DNA of 13,161 nt. Origin: an uncultured delta proteobacterium. Lineage in GTDB: Bacteria > Myxococcota_A > Polyangia > Polyangiales > Polyangiaceae. Of this stretch, positions 1 through 6,521 are shown piece after piece. The notes beneath the pieces are model-generated. The model saw nothing but the letters and a program-made list of their open reading frames with translations, made no database searches and was not told the DNA's origin. The stretch covers positions 1-13,161 of the forward strand of contig CAITLX010000954.1 in the NCBI GenBank assembly GCA_903893335.1. The letters are read 5' to 3'. The translations under genes and the position numbers were made by a program. Each line of letters opens with the position of its first letter. Positions within the stretch are counted from its first letter, which is position 1.

Positions 1-196
1 CATCGGCGCGTCGCAGGGGGCGTGGGTCTTCTTCTTCTCGGCGTGGGCCTCTCCGGCCGAGATCCTCGCCTTCTCGTTCGTCTGGCAGCTCGCGATGGCG
101 ATGGCGCTCGTCTTGCGCGGGCTGCCGTTCGTGCGCCGCGTCGTCGCCGAGATCGACGAGGGGCGCGCGGCGACCACGGCGGTCGCGGCAGGATGA
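1..196 (+). CDS. C-terminus of a polytopic membrane protein (possibly UPF0104/flippase-like), 5' end outside window
   Basis: Only the last 64 codons are present, read from base 2 to the TGA at 194-196. The visible part has a hydrophobic helix with aromatic residues (AWVFFFSAWASPAEILAF), a second one (FVWQLAMAMALVL), then a basic/acidic tail (RGLPFVRRVVAEIDEGRAA), which fits the last one or two membrane spans and a cytoplasmic end. The pattern of a small-residue turn, a helix, 'SPAEILAFS' and a final helix resembles the end of the UPF0104/lysylphosphatidylglycerol synthase transmembrane family, but too little is present to be sure. Its stop overlaps the next ATG as ATGA, so the two genes are probably co-transcribed and translationally coupled. 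Confidence 0.55.
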   Translation, partial: IGASQGAWVFFFSAWASPAEILAFSFVWQLAMAMALVLRGLPFVRRVVAEIDEGRAATTAVAAG

Positions 197-1407
197 CCCT
201 CGACCACGAGGCCTTTCGCGCGCTGCTCGCGGGCGAGCCGCTCCCCGCGCTCGTGATCGATCTCGACGCCTTCGACGCCAACGTCGCGCGCCACGTGGCC
301 ATCGTGCGCGCGCATGGCCTCACGCTGCGCCCCGCGACGAAGTCGATCCGCGTGCCCGCGCTCGTGCGCCGCGTGCTCGACCGCGGCGGCGACGCCGTGC
401 GCGGGTTGCTCTGCTACGCCGTCGCCGAGGCCGAGGCGCTCGCGCGGCTCGGCTTCGACGACTTGCTCGTGGCCTACCCCCCCTGGCAGGCGAGCGATCT
501 CGACCGCGTCGTGCGGCTCACGCGCGAAGGCGTACGCGTGAGCGTCGCGTGCGACGCCCCTGACGCGCTGCTGCGCCTCTCGGCGGCAGGCGCCGCGGCG
601 GGCGTGCGCGTCGCGGTCACGCTCTGCGTGGACATGAGCCTGCGCCTGCTGGGCGGGCGCGTGCACCTCGGCGTTCGCCGCTCCCCCTTGCGCGACGAGG
701 ACGACGTGCTCGCCCTCGCGCGCGCGGCGGCCGCGCTGCCCGGCGTGCGCCTCGCCGGCGTGCTCGCGTACGAGGCGCAGGTCGCCGGGCTCGGCGACGA
801 CAACCCGGGCGAGCCCGCGCAGAACGCCGCCAAGCGCTGGCTGAAGCGCGCCTCGGCGCGCGAGCTTGGCGCGCGTCGGAGCCGCATCGCGCAGCGCCTC
901 GCGCGCGAGGGGTTCGCGCTCGACCACGTCAACGGCGGTGGGACGGGCTCGCTCGACACGACCACGCGCGACACGGGCGTGACCGAGGTCTCCGCCGGCT
1001 CGGGCTTCTTCAAGCCGGCGCTCTTCGACCGGTTCGCGGGCGCGCACGTTCGCGCGCTCGAGCCCGCGTGCTTCTTCGCGCTCGAGGTCACGCGCGTCCC
1101 GGCCGAGGGGCTCGTCACCTGCCTCGGCGGTGGCTACGTCGCGTCCGGGGCGCCCGGCGCCGACAAACTGCCGCTGCCCTGGCTCCCGCCGGGCCTCGCG
1201 CTCCTCGCGGCCGAGGGGGCCGGCGAGGTGCAGACGCCGCTCCGCGCCCCTCCCGGCGCCGCGCTCGGTCGAGGCTCGCCGGTCGTCTTTCGCCATGCGA
1301 AGGCGGGCGAGGTGTGCGAGCGGTTCCGCGAGGCGCTGCTCGTGTCCGGGGGGCGCATCGTCGATCGCGCGCCGACCTACCGCGGCCTCGGCCATTGCTT
1401 CTTCTGA
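193..1407 (+). CDS. PLP-dependent amino acid deaminase/aldolase (alanine racemase N-terminal fold, D-threonine aldolase-like)
   Basis: This is a 404-residue fold-type III pyridoxal-phosphate enzyme. The N-terminal barrel begins with PALVIDLDAFDANV, and Lys50 in RPATKSIRVPALV is the expected Schiff-base lysine. GGGTGS at about 248-253 fits phosphate binding, and EVSAGSGFF follows it. The C-terminal beta domain has RHAKAGEVCERF (His368) and ends PTYRGLGHCFF, features of the bacterial 'amino acid deaminase/aldolase' group related to D-threonine aldolase and D-serine dehydratase. The classic metal-binding H-x-C or H-x-D pair of those enzymes is not obvious, so reaction and substrate are unknown. 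The ATG at 193 was chosen because it overlaps the upstream stop (ATGA). The open frame extends further upstream, but that part is the upstream gene read in another frame. Confidence 0.85.
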   Translation: MTLDHEAFRALLAGEPLPALVIDLDAFDANVARHVAIVRAHGLTLRPATKSIRVPALVRRVLDRGGDAVRGLLCYAVAEAEALARLGFDDLLVAYPPWQASDLDRVVRLTREGVRVSVACDAPDALLRLSAAGAAAGVRVAVTLCVDMSLRLLGGRVHLGVRRSPLRDEDDVLALARAAAALPGVRLAGVLAYEAQVAGLGDDNPGEPAQNAAKRWLKRASARELGARRSRIAQRLAREGFALDHVNGGGTGSLDTTTRDTGVTEVSAGSGFFKPALFDRFAGAHVRALEPACFFALEVTRVPAEGLVTCLGGGYVASGAPGADKLPLPWLPPGLALLAAEGAGEVQTPLRAPPGAALGRGSPVVFRHAKAGEVCERFREALLVSGGRIVDRAPTYRGLGHCFF

Positions 1408-1439
1408 GGGGCCCCCGCCAACCCTCCGGGCGCCCGCCA

Positions 1440-1468
1440 TTGAACCCTTGCCCCGGCCCATGTAGAAA
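1440..1468 (+). promoter_or_regulatory. Sigma70-like promoter candidate for the TatT-type lipoprotein gene
   Basis: A TTGAAC (1440-1445) and a TAGAAA (1463-1468) are separated by 17 nt, each matching four of six consensus positions. The -10 element ends 8 nt before the ATG at 1477, so transcription would start at or next to the start codon. No Shine-Dalgarno sequence is visible between them, which fits a leaderless mRNA. Confidence 0.4.
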
Positions 1469-1476
1469 CCTGCCCC

Positions 1477-2394
1477 ATGCGTAGCCGCTCCGTCGCAACG
1501 TTCGCCGCCGCCCTGTTCGCGCTGACCTCGACCTCCGGCTGCATCAAGAAGACCCTCATCAAGGGTCAGATCGATGGCATCGCCGAGGCGTCTCCCGCGA
1601 TCGACACCTTCAGCGACGTCGAGGTCGCGCGCGGCGCGGCCTTCGCCGGCCTCTCGCAGCTCGAAGGTCTGCACAAGCTCCTGCCGAGCAGCGACAAGGG
1701 CCTCTACCTGCTCGCCAAGGGCTGGGCCGGCGCGGCGTTCGCGTTCATCGAGGACGACGCGGAGTCCGCCGACGACAAGGGCGACGGAGCCTCGGCCGAC
1801 TACCACCGCGCCCGCGCGCGCGCGGCCTACGATCGCGCCCTCGCGTACGGCGTCGAGCTGCTCGAGCGCGATCACAAGGGCTTCGAGACGGCGCGCCGCG
1901 ACTCCGACTCCATGCACGCATGGCTCAAGCAGTTCGACGACGCGGACGACGCGGCCGAGCTTCTCTGGGTCGGCCAGGCGTGGGTCAGCCGCGTCAACGT
2001 CGCGTCCGACGACCCCGATCTCGTCGCCGAGCTCTTCGTCGGCGTCGCCATGATCGAGCAGAGCGTCGCGCTCGACGAGACGCTCTTCTACGGCCTCGGG
2101 CACACCATCCTCGGCGCGTACCACGCGCGCACCGCCATGGGTGAGCTCGACGAGTCGCTCCAGCACTTCCAGCGTGCGCTCGCCATCAACGGCGGCAAGG
2201 CGCTGCTCACGAAGTTCCAGATGGCGCGCTCGTACTACTGCCAGAAGTCCGACCAGGCGAGCTACGAGAAGACGCTCCGCGAGATCCTCGCGGCGGGCGA
2301 CACCCTGCCCGAGCAGCGCCTGCAGAACTCGCTCGCCAAGCGTCGCGCGCGCCGCTACCTCGGCATCACGCGCGAGCGCAACTGCGGCTTCTGA
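1477..2394 (+). CDS. TRAP transporter TatT component-like lipoprotein
   Basis: A 305-residue protein with a short basic N-terminus, a hydrophobic stretch and a lipobox ending at Cys22 (TSTSGC), so it is predicted to be a lipoprotein in the cell envelope. The mature part is almost all helical and TPR-like: GLYLLAKGWAGAAFAFIEDD, then YDRALAYGVELLERD, and a late TPR-like stretch at FQRALAINGGKALLTKFQMARSYY. This matches the TatT (T-component) family, the tetratricopeptide lipoprotein found with periplasmic TRAP transporter solute-binding proteins and thought to act as a trimeric ligand-binding partner. No other TRAP subunit lies in the window, so it is either an orphan or works with proteins encoded elsewhere. 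The gene is followed by a near-copy of its own last 33 nt. Confidence 0.8.
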   Translation: MRSRSVATFAAALFALTSTSGCIKKTLIKGQIDGIAEASPAIDTFSDVEVARGAAFAGLSQLEGLHKLLPSSDKGLYLLAKGWAGAAFAFIEDDAESADDKGDGASADYHRARARAAYDRALAYGVELLERDHKGFETARRDSDSMHAWLKQFDDADDAAELLWVGQAWVSRVNVASDDPDLVAELFVGVAMIEQSVALDETLFYGLGHTILGAYHARTAMGELDESLQHFQRALAINGGKALLTKFQMARSYYCQKSDQASYEKTLREILAAGDTLPEQRLQNSLAKRRARRYLGITRERNCGF

Positions 2395-2440
2395 CCCGTC
2401 CCGCTTCGCGCGAGCGCGACTGCGGCTTCTGATCCCGTCC
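2369..2440 (+). repeat. Tandem duplication of the 3' end of the TatT-type gene
   Basis: Bases 2369-2401, which contain the last codons (RERNCGF) and stop plus eight following bases, recur at 2407-2440 with a 38-nt period. The copies differ by one substitution (A to G, so the second would read RERDCGF) and one inserted T. The second copy lies after the stop and in another frame, so it is not translated as an extension. Confidence 0.85.
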
Positions 2441-2445
2441 GGTCG

Positions 2446-2462
2446 GCGCGCGAGTCGCGCGC
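2446..2462. terminator. GC-rich hairpin between convergent genes (possible bidirectional transcription barrier)
   Basis: GCGCGCGA and TCGCGCGC form a perfect inverted repeat around a single G, giving a 7-bp RNA stem with a 3-nt loop on either strand. It sits between the convergent TatT-type and FAH-family stops. There is no T-run on either side, so it is not a standard intrinsic terminator. Confidence 0.25.
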
Positions 2463-2476
2463 GCTGAAGGAGCCGC

Positions 2477-3445
2477 TCAGCGGGCGCGGACGATGCGGTT
2501 GGCGAGCGTGCCGAGGCGGTCGATCGAGAGCTCGACCTCGTCGCCCGGGTGCAGCCACTGGTCGTGGGTGAGCTTCGAGCCGTTGAGCTCGAGGAAGCAG
2601 CCGGTGCCGACCGTGCCCGAGCCGATGACGTCGCCGGGGTGGAGCGTGACGCCGTAGCTGGCGCGCTCGACGATCTGCGCGAAGGTCCACGTCATGTCGC
2701 GCAGGTTGCCCCGCGACACCTCGACGCCGTTGACCCGCGCCGTCATCGTCAGGTCCCACGCGCTGCCGCTCGGGCCGGCGATGCGCGCGCTCTCGAGCTC
2801 GTCGAGCGTCACCAGCCAGGGGCCGAGGCTCGTCGCGAAGTCCTTGCCCTTGGCGGGGCCGAGGCTGAGCTTCATCTCCTGGAGCTGAAGCTCGCGCGCG
2901 GACCAGTCGTTCATGATCGTCAGGCCGAGCACGTGCGCGTCCGCGTCGGCGGCCGTGAGGTTGCGACCCTCGCGGCCGATGACGATGGCCGCCTCGAGCT
3001 CGAAGTCGAGCCGGTCGAGGTGCAGCGGCTCGACCTCGACGTCGCCCGGCCCCGTCACCGCCTGGTGGTTGGTGAAGTAGAAGACGGGGAACTGGTCGAA
3101 CTCGGGGATCATCTCGAGCCCGCGGTTCTTGCGCGCGGTCGCGACGTGCTGCCGGAAGGCGTAGCCGTCGCGCATCGAGGGGGGGCGCGGCAGCGGCGCG
3201 AGCAGGCGCGACGACGCGGCGTCGAAGAGGTGCGCGGCGGGGGCGCCCCCTGCGTCGGCCTCCGCGACGCACGCGCGCACGACGGTCTCGAGCTCCGCGC
3301 TACGCTCGACGAACGCGAGCAGGCTGCGCGGCGCGTCGAGGCCGCGGGACGCGAGCGCGGCACCCAGATCGAGCGCCTTGGCGGAGCCGCCGAGCAGCGC
3401 GCCCCAGCGCTCGACGCCCTGGGCGACGAACGTGACGAGCTTCAT
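2477..3445 (-). CDS. Fumarylacetoacetate hydrolase (FAH) family protein
   Basis: A 322-residue hydrolase of the FAH fold, a family that splits C-C bonds in beta-diketo acids or catalyses related decarboxylation and hydration steps. The metal and catalytic residues of mammalian FAH can be matched by motif. Asp93 and His100 in RDGYAFRQH correspond to the Asp-x6-His pair, Glu149 and Glu151 lie in DFELE, Asp180 in NDWSAR and Lys201 in GKDF. The C-terminal core GDVIGSGTVGTGC is also typical. The N-terminal domain (about residues 1-85) is shorter than in eukaryotic FAH (about 420 residues). The ATG at 3445 has no clear ribosome-binding site. It starts 45 nt after rpmB and is probably transcribed with it. 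Fumarylacetoacetase of tyrosine breakdown is possible, but no other gene of that pathway is nearby to support it. Confidence 0.88.
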   Translation of the reverse strand: MKLVTFVAQGVERWGALLGGSAKALDLGAALASRGLDAPRSLLAFVERSAELETVVRACVAEADAGGAPAAHLFDAASSRLLAPLPRPPSMRDGYAFRQHVATARKNRGLEMIPEFDQFPVFYFTNHQAVTGPGDVEVEPLHLDRLDFELEAAIVIGREGRNLTAADADAHVLGLTIMNDWSARELQLQEMKLSLGPAKGKDFATSLGPWLVTLDELESARIAGPSGSAWDLTMTARVNGVEVSRGNLRDMTWTFAQIVERASYGVTLHPGDVIGSGTVGTGCFLELNGSKLTHDQWLHPGDEVELSIDRLGTLANRIVRAR

Positions 3446-3490
3446 GGGCCGAAAGCGAGGACCGGGAGGGTCGCCTCAGCCCAGCGGCTG

Positions 3491-3718
3491 TCAGGCGATC
3501 GCGACGCCGTGGCGCTTCGCGTACGCCGTCACACCGATCTTGTCGATGGTGCGGATGTCGCGCGTCGTCAGGTTCAACGTCACGAAGCGCTCGAGCTCGG
3601 GCACCCAGACGCGGCGCGACTGGATGTTCGCGTGCTGCCAGCGCTTCGTCTTGATGTTCGAGTGGGAGACGTTCTGCGCCTTCAGCTTGCGCTTGCCCGT
3701 GATGTCGCTCTTGGCCAT
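3491..3718 (-). CDS. rpmB: Large-subunit ribosomal protein bL28
   Basis: A 75-residue basic protein of the expected length for bL28, a structural protein of the 50S subunit. Diagnostic stretches are ITGKRKLKAQNVSHSNIKTKRW, given here in parts as ITGKR, NVSHSN and KTKRW, followed by NIQSRRVWVPELERFVTLNL and TTRDIRTIDKIG. The protein has no cysteine, so it is the zinc-free (C-) form rather than the form with CxxC pairs. The ATG at 3718 gives the canonical MAKSDITGKR start; the frame stays open far upstream, but that part is another gene's shadow. An ACGGGG 8-13 nt before the ATG is a weak ribosome-binding site. The FAH-family gene follows after 45 nt; rpmG is not adjacent. Confidence 0.96.
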   Translation of the reverse strand: MAKSDITGKRKLKAQNVSHSNIKTKRWQHANIQSRRVWVPELERFVTLNLTTRDIRTIDKIGVTAYAKRHGVAIA

Positions 3719-3736
3719 GACGAACCCCGTGACGGA

Positions 3737-3754
3737 CCCTCGATGAACCGAGGG
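3737..3754 (-). other. Hairpin in the rpmB 5' leader
   Basis: CCCTCG and CGAGGG form a perfect 6-bp stem with a 6-nt loop, ending 19 nt upstream of the rpmB start codon. A role in autoregulation is possible but nothing beyond the inverted repeat supports it. Confidence 0.3.
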
Positions 3755-3784
3755 GCCGCGGAAAGTGGTGGAAGTCGGTCCGGT

Positions 3785-3790
3785 TGTCAA
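3785..3790 (-). promoter_or_regulatory. Consensus -35 hexamer (TTGACA) upstream of rpmB
   Basis: A perfect TTGACA on the minus strand overlaps the TGA stop of the upstream membrane-protein gene. At spacings of 16-18 nt there is only a poor -10 match (CACTTT or similar). If used, it would give rpmB a leader of roughly 35-40 nt including the hairpin at 3737-3754. Confidence 0.3.
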
Positions 3791-4707
3791 GCCGGAGCGT
3801 CTTCGGGAGGGGGCGCCGACTTGGCGGCGCGCCTCACGTCGACCTTGCGCGCGTCCGGCGCCCAGGCCGCGGCGAGCGCCTGAAAGAGCCCGAGCGCGAT
3901 GGGCGCGGCGGTCAGCGCGAACGCGATCGCCGTGAGCAAATCGGCCGCGAGACCGGGCCCGCTGCCCGCGGGCACCGCGAAGTGGCGCAGCGCGAGATCG
4001 CCGCCGATGACGAGCGTCAGGCCCTGGACGCCGATGGCCGCGGCGCGCGGCGCGGGAGCCGCGAGCAGGGCGAACGCCGCCGAGAGCATGCCCACCAGGC
4101 CGACCGACGAGCCCGCGAGCGCGGCGAACGGCGCGTCGGTCGAGAGGCGGCTTGCGAGGTGCGCGGCGTAGGGGAGCGACGAGAGCAGCGCCGCGGCGAG
4201 CACGACGCGTCCGCGACGGTACTCGGGGTAGTGCGCGCGAAAGAGCAGAGCCGCGGGCACGAGCGACGCGGCGGTGACGCGCGCGAGCTCGACGAGCACT
4301 CCCGTACCGTGCGAGGCGACCAGCGCGAGCGGGCCGACGCCGGCGAGCCCGAGGGCGACGACCGTCGCGCCGAGGCCGGCCGCGGCCAGCGCACGCTGGA
4401 GGTAGGCGACGGGGAGCGCCGACACGGCGGCGCTGGTGACCGCAGCGGCCAGGCACACCGCCAGGGCCCCCCGGGGCGGCTCCGGCATGCTGAGCGCGTA
4501 GGCCACTGCCAGCGCGAGCCAGGCCGCGGCGAGGCCGGCGCAGCCGATGCGGGTCGCCCGGCGGGCGGGCTCGAGGGGCGCCACCTCCTCGCGAAGGGCG
4601 TCGCTCGCCAGCAGCGGTGGTGGGGGGCGGCTCACCGCGCGGTGCGTCCCCGAGGTGGAGGACGCCGGTCGTGGCGGTGCTGCGTCTGGGAGGGGGTCGG
4701 GCTGCAT
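3787..4707 (-). CDS. Multi-spanning membrane protein of unknown function
   Basis: A 306-residue protein I do not recognise. The first 50 residues are Pro/Ser/Arg-rich and probably disordered in the cytoplasm (RPPPPLLASDALREE). After that come about seven or eight hydrophobic Ala/Leu/Val-rich segments, at roughly 54-73, 79-103, 106-130, 137-157, 167-185, 195-217, 220-238 and 253-282. A soluble tail DARKVDVRRAAKSAPPPEDAPA follows, given here as one 22-residue end with key parts DARKVDVRR and PPPEDAPA. Loop features include YPEYRRGR at about 160-167. The ATG at 4707 is the only good start near the first hydrophobic segment, and no clear Shine-Dalgarno precedes it. It begins 107 nt after xerD and lies just upstream of rpmB, but nothing in the context indicates a job. 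Confidence 0.7.
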   Translation of the reverse strand: MQPDPLPDAAPPRPASSTSGTHRAVSRPPPPLLASDALREEVAPLEPARRATRIGCAGLAAAWLALAVAYALSMPEPPRGALAVCLAAAVTSAAVSALPVAYLQRALAAAGLGATVVALGLAGVGPLALVASHGTGVLVELARVTAASLVPAALLFRAHYPEYRRGRVVLAAALLSSLPYAAHLASRLSTDAPFAALAGSSVGLVGMLSAAFALLAAPAPRAAAIGVQGLTLVIGGDLALRHFAVPAGSGPGLAADLLTAIAFALTAAPIALGLFQALAAAWAPDARKVDVRRAAKSAPPPEDAPA

Positions 4708-4814
4708 CCTTCGGGGGCGTCGTGCGCAGCAGATGGGTGCGCGCCTCGACGTGGGCCCAAGCCTACCCCCGGTCGCAGGTCTTGGCCAGACGCGCCGGAT
4801 CGGGGCGCTCGCGG

Positions 4815-5705
4815 TCAGGCGCGCGGGTGGTGCAGGCGGTAGGCGTCCACGATCTGGTCGCGCGCGACGTGGGTGTAGATCTCGGTGGTCGCCAGGCTCG
4901 CGTGCCCGAGCATCGCCTGCACGCTCCGGAGATCGGCGCCGTGCCGCAGCAGGTGGGTCGCGAACGAGTGGCGGAGCTTGTGCGGCGAGACCGAGCCGGC
5001 CACGCCCGCGGCGCGGGCGTACCCGCGCAGCGATTTCCAGAAGCCCTGTCGCGTGAGCGCGCCTCCACGCGGCGACACGAAGAGCGTCGTGTCGCCCGTC
5101 GCTGCGACGGAGGGCCGATCGTTCTCGAGCCACGCGCGCACCTCGGCGATCGCCACGTCCGCGACGGGCACGACGCGACGCTTGCCCCCCTTGCCCAGCG
5201 GCGCGACGGCGCCGCGCGCGAGATCGATGTCGCCGAGCCGCAGCGAGACCAGCTCGCTCACGCGCAGGCCTGCTGCGTACAAGAGGAACAGCATCGCGCG
5301 GTCGCGTCGGCCGCGCAGCTTCGTCACGTCGGGCATCGCGACGATGCGCTCGACCGAGTCCTCGTCGAGCGCGCGCGGCAGGCGGCGCCCGAGGCGCGGC
5401 CCCTCCGCGAGCGCGGTGGGGTCGATCTCGATCAGCCGCTCGCGGACGAAGAAGCGGCACAGCCCGCGCACGCTCGAGAGCATGCGCGCGGCCGAGCGCG
5501 GCGCGAGCCCGCGCTGCCCGAGCGAGGCCTGGAAGCCCGAGACGACGGCGGCGTCGAGCGCCTCGACCGTGGTCACCTCGCGCGCCTCGGCGAACGACGC
5601 GAGCTGCGCGAGGTCCGAGCCGTACGCCGAGAGCGTGTGGCGCGACAGCCCGCGCTCGCCCCGCAGGTGGTCGAGGTATGCGTCGATGGCGGCGCCGAGA
5701 TCCAC
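4815..5705 (-). CDS. xerD: Tyrosine recombinase XerD-like (chromosome dimer resolution)
   Basis: A 296-residue tyrosine recombinase, the normal XerC/XerD length. Residues 1-90 form the SAM-like core-binding domain (YLDHLRGERGLSRHTLSAYG), and residues 110-296 form the catalytic domain. All six catalytic residues can be placed: Arg148 (GLRVSEL), Lys172 (GKGGKRR), His242 and Arg245 (HKLRHSFATHLL), His268 (LGHASLATTEIY) and the nucleophile Tyr277. The C-terminus LHHPRA matches E. coli XerD, which favours XerD over XerC. The family cuts and rejoins dif sites to resolve chromosome dimers, usually with a partner recombinase and FtsK. The start is a GTG at 5703-5705, 9 nt after the trpC stop, with no ribosome-binding site of its own, so expression probably depends on the trp cluster. 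No inverted repeats, integrase-type att sites or phage genes are nearby. Confidence 0.93.
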   Translation of the reverse strand: MDLGAAIDAYLDHLRGERGLSRHTLSAYGSDLAQLASFAEAREVTTVEALDAAVVSGFQASLGQRGLAPRSAARMLSSVRGLCRFFVRERLIEIDPTALAEGPRLGRRLPRALDEDSVERIVAMPDVTKLRGRRDRAMLFLLYAAGLRVSELVSLRLGDIDLARGAVAPLGKGGKRRVVPVADVAIAEVRAWLENDRPSVAATGDTTLFVSPRGGALTRQGFWKSLRGYARAAGVAGSVSPHKLRHSFATHLLRHGADLRSVQAMLGHASLATTEIYTHVARDQIVDAYRLHHPRA

Positions 5706-5714
5706 GCAGAGACG

Positions 5715-6515
5715 CTAGTCGCCCGCGCCCTCGACCGACAACTTCGCGGCTTCGACCATCGAGCGCAGGCGCGCGCGCGGGTCGTCGTCGCGCATGAGCG
5801 CCTCGCCGACCAGGGCGGCGTCGGCTCGCGAGCGAGCGACCCGCGCCGCGTCGGCGGCGTCGCGAACCCCCGACAGGTGCACCGCCACGCACCCGGTCGG
5901 AACCGCCGCGACGACGCGCGCCGCGCGCGATGCGTCCATCGTCAGCGTGTCGAGATCGCGCGCGTTCACGCCCACCAGCGTCGCGCCCGCGTCGAGCGCG
6001 CGCGCGAGCTCGGCCTCGTCCGCGACCTCGACGAAGGGCGCGAGCCCCCGCGCGCGCGTCGCCGTGACGAGGCGCGCGAGCTGGTCGCCGGGCAGGCATC
6101 GCGCGATGAGCAGCACCGCGTCCGCGCCCGCGCACCAGGCCGCCTCGATCTGCGCGGCGTCCACGACGAAGTCCTTGCAGAGCAGCGGCACCGGCACCGC
6201 CGCGCGGATCTCGGCGAGCTGGTCGAACCCGCCGTCGAACCAGCGCGCGTCGGTCAGCACGCTGATCATCGACGCGCCCGCCTCGACGTAGGCGCGCGCG
6301 CGGGCTGCGGGGCCGAGGCTCGTGGAGAGCGCGCCGGCCGAGGGAGAGCGGCGCTTGTGCTCGGCGATGAGGCGCAGCGGCGCGCCCTCGGGGCGGGCGA
6401 GCGCGAGCGCGGCGTCGCGCACGGCCCACGCGGCGGGTCGCGGCGACTCCGGCGAGCGCGCGAGCGCGACGGCCTCGTCGCGCTTGGCCCGCAGGATGTC
6501 GTCGAGCAGGCCCAT
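5715..6515 (-). CDS. trpC: Indole-3-glycerol phosphate synthase (active-site Glu replaced by Leu)
   Basis: A 266-residue single-domain TIM barrel that should close the indole ring of CdRP in tryptophan synthesis. Family residues seen are Glu52 and Lys54 in IAEHKRRSPSAG, ISVLTD with FDGG, Lys114 in LCKDFVVD, Glu163 in FVEVADEAEL, Asn184 with Arg-Asp in VNARDLDT, and Ser215-Gly216. The strand that normally reads ESG here reads HLSGV, so Leu214 stands where the conserved Glu (E210 of the Sulfolobus enzyme) belongs. There is no TrpF domain fused to it. The ATG at 6515 is 6 nt after the trpD stop, and the TAG at 5715-5717 is 9 nt before the xerD start. The assignment rests on both sequence and its place after trpG-trpD. 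Confidence 0.93.
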   Translation of the reverse strand: MGLLDDILRAKRDEAVALARSPESPRPAAWAVRDAALALARPEGAPLRLIAEHKRRSPSAGALSTSLGPAARARAYVEAGASMISVLTDARWFDGGFDQLAEIRAAVPVPLLCKDFVVDAAQIEAAWCAGADAVLLIARCLPGDQLARLVTATRARGLAPFVEVADEAELARALDAGATLVGVNARDLDTLTMDASRAARVVAAVPTGCVAVHLSGVRDAADAARVARSRADAALVGEALMRDDDPRARLRSMVEAAKLSVEGAGD

Positions 6516-6521
6516 CGAGCG

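Noticed and set aside
1408..1476. GGGGCCCC palindrome after the aldolase gene as a terminator
   Set aside because: It is only 8 bp with no loop and no T-run.
4815..5705. Xer-type recombinase as sign of an integrated element
   Set aside because: It matches housekeeping XerD to the C-terminal residues, lies in a biosynthetic cluster, and no att repeats or phage genes are nearby.
6290..6304. Alternating GC tract that could form Z-DNA
   Set aside because: Such tracts are frequent throughout this GC-rich window and lie in coding sequence.
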